Assembly (NCBI GenBank): GCA_036939755.1
Contig: JALLAZ010000952.1
Coordinates: 1-11,180, forward strand
Reading direction: 5' to 3'
Length of the DNA: 11,180 nt
DNA from: Stephanodiscus triporus
Lineage: Eukaryota > Bacillariophyta > Thalassiosirophyceae > Thalassiosirales > Thalassiosiraceae
A model generated the notes under the pieces. The model worked only from the letters and a program-made list of their open reading frames with translations, ran no database searches and was not told where the DNA came from. The stretch's first letter is position 1, and each line of letters starts with the position of its first letter. The position numbers and the translations under genes were made by a program. Of the stretch, positions 6,586-11,180 are shown one piece after another.

Positions 6586-9500
6586 ATGGCGTCTTCTTCT
6601 TCTTCGTCTTCGTCTTCTTCTTCCTCTTCGCCGCCGTTAGAAGAAGGCCCCGCCGCCCCCCCGACCTCCAAGGCGAAGGAGGCGAAGGAGAAGGAGGCGA
6701 AGGAGGAAAAGGAGACGAAGACGAAGAGGACGACGTCCCAGCAGCGCCACTTGGTGAGATTCGCCCCCTTCCGATCCGTTCCGGATCCCTCCTTCTGGCT
6801 CGCGGTCAACTCCTCGAAGCTCGACGTCCTGCGACTCGCGGAGGACGGAGCGAGGATACGCGGCCACTTCGGATTCTCCCCCCCGACTCCCTCGTCGTCG
6901 TCGTCGTCCACGTCGTCGTCGTCGTTGTCTCCGGCGATGAGATTCGATCCGTCGTCGTACGTCGATCCGCCCTCGTCCTCGTCGTCCTCCTCCTCCTCCT
7001 CCTCCTCCTCGTCGACCTCCGTGCGTCGCAACGAGCTTGTCGCGTGCAGCGGCGACTTGAAATCCCTCAACACCCTCGAGTCGCTCAAAAGGCTCGACAA
7101 GAACGGATACCTCAACGGCGCGTGCCTCGTCCGGCTGCTGATTTGCTGCGGCGTGCTCCCACCCCCGCCGATCTCCTCCCGCGACGACGAGTTAGGGGAA
7201 GGCGACGACGACGACGACGACTACGACGACGACGTCGATCCGAATTCGGCGCTCGTGACGTCGACGTGCGTCGTACACTGCGACCTCAAGTCGAACGTGA
7301 CGGTTTACTGGTTCGCGTTCCCGGCGTTGGTGCCGCGTCCGGGGAGGGGGGTGTCGTATTCCGCGAGGTGCCACGAAGACGACGAAGACGACGACGACGG
7401 GGGGAGGGGGGGAAGAAGGAGGAGGGGAGGTCAGAGGACGATCATCGACGAGTGGGGACCGGGGGGATGCCGACGACTCGCTCGCGCGTTCGACGTCTTC
7501 CGCACGACGAGGGAGGAGGCGGAGGAGGAGGAGGAGGCGGGGGGGGCGTCGGGCAGGAGGGACGACGACGACGACGACGACGGCGGGAAGAAGAAGACGA
7601 AGAGGAGGAGGAGGAGGAGGAGGGACGTCGTGTGGTGTCCGCCCTACTTCCTCCTGCTCCTGCCGACGCCCGTCGCATCCGCCGCCGCCGCCGCGACGAC
7701 GACGACGACGACGACGACACCCGCCGCGAGGACGAAATCGATGAGATGCCTGCCGTTGAACGAGCGGACGTACCGATCGATGTCGGACGACGAGAGGTCG
7801 AGGATCGCGTTCGGCTTCGTCGACGCGAACGTCAGCGCCGTCGCGCCTCCTCCTCCTCCTCCTCCTCCTCCTCCTACGCCATCCTCCTCGAACCACGACT
7901 ACGACGACGACGACGACGACGAAAAAAACGATTCGGAGGAGGACGTACCGGTGGGATGGACGATGCGCAACCTCGTGGCATACCTCTCCCTTCGATTGGG
8001 ATTGGGGGGGGAGGACGTCGTTTTCCTTAGCTATCGATCGCCCCCGTTGAGGAGGATCGTCGTGCCGTCGTCGTCGTCTTCGTCTTCGAAGGAGGGGGAG
8101 GGGATGAAGATGGAAGAGGAGGAAGGGGAGGGGGACGATGTCGACGATGACGACGACGACGACGACGACGACGACGCGGGCGTGGGGAGGAGCCTCCTCC
8201 TGGACGTGACGGTGCCGCTCGCCGAGGATTATCGCTGGCCCCCATCGACGACTACGACTACGACGACTACGACTACGACGACTACGACTACGACGACGGG
8301 GGGAGGGGACGACCCCCCCGACGCCGCCGATGCGGCGATCGTGTCGTCGTCTTACCGGTGCGCGGGGTGGGAACTCAACAGGAACGGCCGACCCGGACCT
8401 CGATCCGTCGACCTGCGACCGCTCGTGTCTCCCTCCCACCTCGTTCGGCAGGCGAACGACCTTAATCTGCGTTTGATGAAGTGGCGGGCATTGCCGGAAT
8501 TGGACGTCGACATGCTCGGGGGGATGAAGGTCCTCCTGCTCGGGGCTGGTACGTTGGGGTGCGGCGTGGCTAGGACGTTGTTGGGGTGGGGCGTGCGCAA
8601 CGTGACGTTCGTCGATTCGGGGAGGGTGTCGTACAGCAATCCCGTCCGACAGAGCCTCTTCGGGATAGACGATTGCGCGGGGGGGGGGAAGTTCAAGGCG
8701 AAGGCCGCCGCGGAGGCGCTGGGGGCCATCGCAGGACCGGACGTCAGGGCGGAGGGATACGTGCTGACGATACCGATGCCCGGCCACGGCTTCGGGGGCG
8801 GTCGCGGCGGCGGCGGCCGAGACGAGACGGAGGCCGTCCGAGCGGACGTGGACCGACTCCATCGCCTTATCGACGAGTGCGACGTCGTCTTCCTCCTCAC
8901 GGACACGAGGGAGAGTCGGTGGCTCCCCACGGTCATGGCGCTCGCGACGGAGACCCCGTTGATCAACGCCGCGCTGGGTTTGGACAGCTGGCTCGTGATG
9001 CGACATGGCCCGTCGTCGTCGTGCCTCTCGTCGATGACGACGAGCGACGACGACGACGACGACGACGACGCCGCCGCCCGGCAGAGGCTGGGGTGCTACT
9101 TCTGCGGCGACGTCGTCGCTCCCGAGAACTCCACCCGCGATCGCACCCTCGATCAGCAGTGCACCGTGACCAGGCCCGGACTCGCCCCCATAGCGGCGAG
9201 CATGGCGACGGAGCTCATGGTGGCGATGTTTCACCATCCGTCCGGCCACCGCGCGCCCGCCCCCGAGCGCAGGTGGAACAACGGTAGGATCGGCGACGGC
9301 GGGACGGCGTACGCCCCCGTCGACGACGCCGCCGGGCCCGCCTCCTCCCCGTTGGGGAGGCTACCGCACCAGATACGCGGGACGGTCGCGACGTACACCA
9401 TGATGACGCCCACCGTGCCGGCTTTCCCGTCCTGCACGGCGTGTTCCGACAACGTCGTCGATGAGTACCGTAGGGGGGGGTTCGACTTCGTCAGGTCGGT

Positions 9501-9615
9501 GTGCTGCGACGAGGACGGATCGTACCTCGAGAGGGTGTCGGGATTGGCGGGCTTTCGAGAGCTGGCGGCGAGGAAGCTCGAGGAATGCATGGACTGGGAC
9601 GACGACGAAGACTGA
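6586..9615 (+). CDS. ATG7: ATG7, E1-like activating enzyme of autophagy
   Basis: Single open frame of 1009 residues. ATG7 adenylates and thioester-charges ATG8 and ATG12, then passes them to ATG3 and ATG10 in the cytosol. The N-terminal domain starts at about 56 (LVRFAPF) and continues through NTLES (about 161), VYWFAFPAL (240-248) and VGWTMRNL (456-463). The E1 domain starts at about 625 (DLNLRLMKW) with the ATP-binding loop GAGTLG at 653-658, then VSYSNPVRQ, and DTRESRW at 773-779. The catalytic cysteine is Cys859 in DQQCTVTRPG, and the zinc-binding pairs are Cys837/Cys840 and Cys950/Cys953. The acidic C-terminal end (MDWDDDED) matches the usual ATG7 tail that captures ATG8. Typical ATG7 is 600-700 residues; the excess is Ser, Asp, Pro, Thr, Arg and Glu/Lys runs, nearly all before residue 640. 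The start ATG has a good context (AACAATGG). No intron is needed. Confidence 0.95.
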   Translation: MASSSSSSSSSSSSSPPLEEGPAAPPTSKAKEAKEKEAKEEKETKTKRTTSQQRHLVRFAPFRSVPDPSFWLAVNSSKLDVLRLAEDGARIRGHFGFSPPTPSSSSSSTSSSSLSPAMRFDPSSYVDPPSSSSSSSSSSSSSSTSVRRNELVACSGDLKSLNTLESLKRLDKNGYLNGACLVRLLICCGVLPPPPISSRDDELGEGDDDDDDYDDDVDPNSALVTSTCVVHCDLKSNVTVYWFAFPALVPRPGRGVSYSARCHEDDEDDDDGGRGGRRRRGGQRTIIDEWGPGGCRRLARAFDVFRTTREEAEEEEEAGGASGRRDDDDDDDGGKKKTKRRRRRRRDVVWCPPYFLLLLPTPVASAAAAATTTTTTTTPAARTKSMRCLPLNERTYRSMSDDERSRIAFGFVDANVSAVAPPPPPPPPPPTPSSSNHDYDDDDDDEKNDSEEDVPVGWTMRNLVAYLSLRLGLGGEDVVFLSYRSPPLRRIVVPSSSSSSSKEGEGMKMEEEEGEGDDVDDDDDDDDDDDAGVGRSLLLDVTVPLAEDYRWPPSTTTTTTTTTTTTTTTTTGGGDDPPDAADAAIVSSSYRCAGWELNRNGRPGPRSVDLRPLVSPSHLVRQANDLNLRLMKWRALPELDVDMLGGMKVLLLGAGTLGCGVARTLLGWGVRNVTFVDSGRVSYSNPVRQSLFGIDDCAGGGKFKAKAAAEALGAIAGPDVRAEGYVLTIPMPGHGFGGGRGGGGRDETEAVRADVDRLHRLIDECDVVFLLTDTRESRWLPTVMALATETPLINAALGLDSWLVMRHGPSSSCLSSMTTSDDDDDDDDAAARQRLGCYFCGDVVAPENSTRDRTLDQQCTVTRPGLAPIAASMATELMVAMFHHPSGHRAPAPERRWNNGRIGDGGTAYAPVDDAAGPASSPLGRLPHQIRGTVATYTMMTPTVPAFPSCTACSDNVVDEYRRGGFDFVRSVCCDEDGSYLERVSGLAGFRELAARKLEECMDWDDDED
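8248..8298 (+). repeat. 15-bp minisatellite coding a poly-Thr run in ATG7
   Basis: The unit acgactacgactacg is repeated three times exactly (8248-8292) and followed by two more acg codons. It codes 17 threonines (about residues 555-571) between the N-terminal and E1 domains of ATG7. The alternating ACG/ACT pattern shows duplication of a five-codon unit as well as single-codon slippage. Confidence 0.9.
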
Positions 9616-10160
9616 GTGATGGTAGGTAATAGAGGCTTTTCTTTCTCCATTGCCGAATCTCATTCTCGTCGATGGTGGGCCTATTTCGACTGCCTCGGCG
9701 TCGCTGCCAGGTCTGTCGTCTAATTTCATATTGCATTTTCGAACCGCTTAATGGTTACCATCGACGACCTGTAAGTAGCGGCTGGATAACGGCCAAGTAC
9801 AAATTGGGTGGCATTTGATTTGATTCTAATTATTAATTCTATGCACAGCTTTGGCTACTTGACGAATAACGAAACCAGTGTCGCTTTTTCCTAAGGTAAA
9901 AAAATAACTTGTTTGTCACTTTTGCCTACCAAGGAAAGAAGGAACAAAGAAGTGGAGAGAATAGAAATCGGATTCGGTTCGTGAATTTCATAACTTATTA
10001 GGGTCGGTTATAAAACTTCTCGGACATGATAGAGCGTCGCGAGGGCAATCCATGGCATAAAATTACAATTTTCAGCCATAACTTCGCCAATAATTAAAAC
10101 GGTAACTTCCTCTTCAAACCAAACTGTGCGTTCGATTAAGACCACGCCATGAGCGCCGGT
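9616..10160. other. Convergent 3' region, no gene seen
   Basis: This lies between the ATG7 stop (TGA, 9613-9615) and the visible stop of the minus-strand kinase (TGA, 10161-10163). It is A/T-richer than either gene, with stops in all frames, and probably holds both 3' UTRs. I looked on the minus strand for an EF-hand (DxDxDG type) exon that could continue the kinase and found none. No canonical AATAAA was seen. Confidence 0.6.
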
Positions 10161-11180
10161 TCACCTCTTGACTTTGCCAACCCTTATCGAATCTCTTATC
10201 GCTGATCCCTGGAAAACAACTTCCACGGACGAAACACACTGATGTTCCTCGTCGTCCATCGTCGCGAATTCGCGATTGACGACGTGCTTCACTATCCAAG
10301 GATGGTTAAGCGCCTGTCGCACGGTCATGCGTTGACTCGGATCCTTCTGGAGGAGATGTCGTATGAAGTTTCGCGATTCCGGGCTCGACCGCGACCACTC
10401 GCTGGAGTGGAAGTGATAACGTCCCGATCGTATGGCTTCGTAAACCTCGTTGTTGTCGGCACCGTTGAACGGCGGGTATCCGCACAGCATTATGTACGCG
10501 ATGATGCCGATCGACCAAAGATCGCAGGCNGGCACCGTTGAACGGCGGGTATCCGCACAGCATTATGTACGCGATGATGCCGATCGACCAAAGATCGCAG
10601 GCCTTGTCGTACTTCCTCAGGAGGACCTCCGGTGCGATGTAATACGGGGTCCCGACGAGGGTGGACATGGGTCCCTCCGCGTTCTGGAAGTGCTTCCGAG
10701 ACAAGCCGAAGTCGATGATCTTGACGCGCGAATCCTCGTGAGCGGTCTCGAACAGTATGTTCTCGGGCTTGATGTCCCTGTGGACGATGCCTCTCTCGTG
10801 CATGTAGGATACGGCACTCAGGATCTGGTACACGACCCTCGCGGCCGCGCCCTCCTCGAAGCACGGCGCGTCGTTGTCGCCGTCGGATGACTTCTCGACG
10901 ATCTTGTCGAACAGCTCGCCGCCCTGGCACAGGTCCGTGACGATGTGGACGTAGTCGGCGTCCTCGAAGACGTCCACGAGCCGGATGATGCTCCCGTGAC
11001 GCATTTCGCGCAGCAGCGCGATCTCGCGAGAGAGGCCGTCGGGCTTGACGTGCGGATCGTCCTTCCGAATTGACTTGACGGCGAATCGCTGTCCGGTCGC
11101 TCGGTCGTTGCATTGCCGCACAGAGCCGTGGTGGCCGGCGCCGAGGATTCGCGGATCGACGTGGTACTTGTCTTCGATGT
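10161..11180 (-). CDS. CaMK/CDPK-type Ser/Thr kinase, N-terminus outside window, split by assembly artefact
   Basis: The frame is open to the right edge, so the N-terminus is missing. Counting from the first full codon (11178), the Gly loop is GAGHHGSV (13-20), the ATP lysine is in AVK (Lys35), the helix-C Glu is about 52, HRDIKPEN holds catalytic Asp135, DFG has Asp156, and APE is at 182-184. [20 protein letters not shown] and LNHPWI complete the C-lobe. This is the CaMK group and resembles protist calcium-dependent kinases. After HPWI there are only about 40 residues and no EF-hand before a TGA (10161-10163). The stop overlaps a donor-like AG|GTGAAC, so a further exon is possible. A 73-base insertion (one copy of a 72-bp repeat plus N) shifts the frame at about 10530. 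Without it, 314 residues read through. Kinase identity is firm; subfamily and C-terminus are uncertain. Confidence 0.85.
10458..10602. repeat. Exact 72-bp direct duplication around one N
   Basis: Bases 10458-10529 are identical to 10531-10602, separated by a single N at 10530. The two copies share no similarity beyond these ends. Exact identity bounded by an undetermined base is the signature of two contigs with an unmerged overlap. The extra 73 bases break the kinase frame, and collapsing them restores it, so this is an assembly error and not a biological repeat. Confidence 0.95.

Noticed and set aside
6522..8030. 502-codon plus-strand frame overlapping the ATG7 start
   Set aside because: It is a shifted reading of the same repeats (Arg, Val and Glu runs). 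The conserved ATG7 motifs are all in the other frame.
7192..9249. 685-codon open frame on the minus strand opposite ATG7
   Set aside because: It is antisense to a clearly conserved ATG7 frame and consists mostly of Arg, Val and Pro runs that mirror the GAC/TCG codon repeats. No domain is visible.
10306..11121. Kinase start at 11121
   Set aside because: That codon is GTG within the glycine loop. The frame continues upstream to the window edge with a proper GAGHHGSV motif.
10161..11180. Two tandem or truncated kinase genes
   Set aside because: The repeated 72 bases around an N explain the apparent second copy. There is no second glycine loop or HRD motif.
1..11180. CRISPR array, prokaryotic operon, tRNA or rRNA genes
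   Set aside because: The repeats are homopolymers or codon repeats without spacers. I found no tRNA-like cloverleaf with a GTTCRA motif, no rRNA segment, and the genes are eukaryotic with introns.

Overview
The window looks like nuclear DNA of a unicellular eukaryote, most likely a diatom or another stramenopile alga. The clues are spliceosomal introns with GTGAGT...CAG borders, compact GC-rich genes, and proteins full of Ser, Asp, Gly, Thr and Pro runs encoded by trinucleotide repeats. The centric diatom assignment (Thalassiosira-like) is an inference from style; no marker gene proves it. Nothing bacterial, viral or CRISPR-like is visible.

Layout. (1) 1-3211 has no gene I can recognise. It is less GC-rich from about 1,200 on and holds a strong palindrome (1194-1231), a diverged 23-bp inverted-repeat pair about 400 bp end to end (1565-1963), an ATT-type microsatellite joined to a palindromic motif (2217-2270), and short protein-like scraps that may be decayed coding sequence. 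(2) 3212-6140, minus strand, is a three-exon gene for a UBXN7/UBXD7-type p97 adaptor: UBA-like, UAS, UIM and UBX domains. The two introns (697 and 111 bp) join in frame to give 706 residues. (3) 6141-6585 is a 445-bp intergenic region between divergent start codons, with a TATA-like box for the UBX gene and an E2F-like site nearer the other gene. (4) 6586-9615, plus strand, is a single-exon ATG7, the E1-like enzyme of autophagy, stretched to 1009 residues by low-complexity insertions but with its catalytic residues intact. (5) 9616-10160 is a gene-free region between convergent 3' ends. (6) 10161-11180, minus strand, is the kinase domain of a CaMK/CDPK-type protein kinase that runs off the right edge. 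It is interrupted by an exact 72-bp duplication around a single N, almost certainly an unmerged contig overlap. Removing 73 bases restores one reading frame.

How the genes relate. The two complete genes both belong to ubiquitin-type protein turnover: a p97/Cdc48 substrate adaptor (proteasomal route) and the E1 that charges ATG8 and ATG12 (autophagic route). They are head to head, so shared regulation is possible but unproven. The kinase has no visible functional tie to them.

I do not see an undescribed molecular system here. The more useful observations are the divergent gene pair, the in-frame retainable intron in the UAS domain, the extreme homopolymer and codon-repeat load, the repeat-like structures at 1.2-2.3 kb, and the assembly artefact that breaks the kinase.
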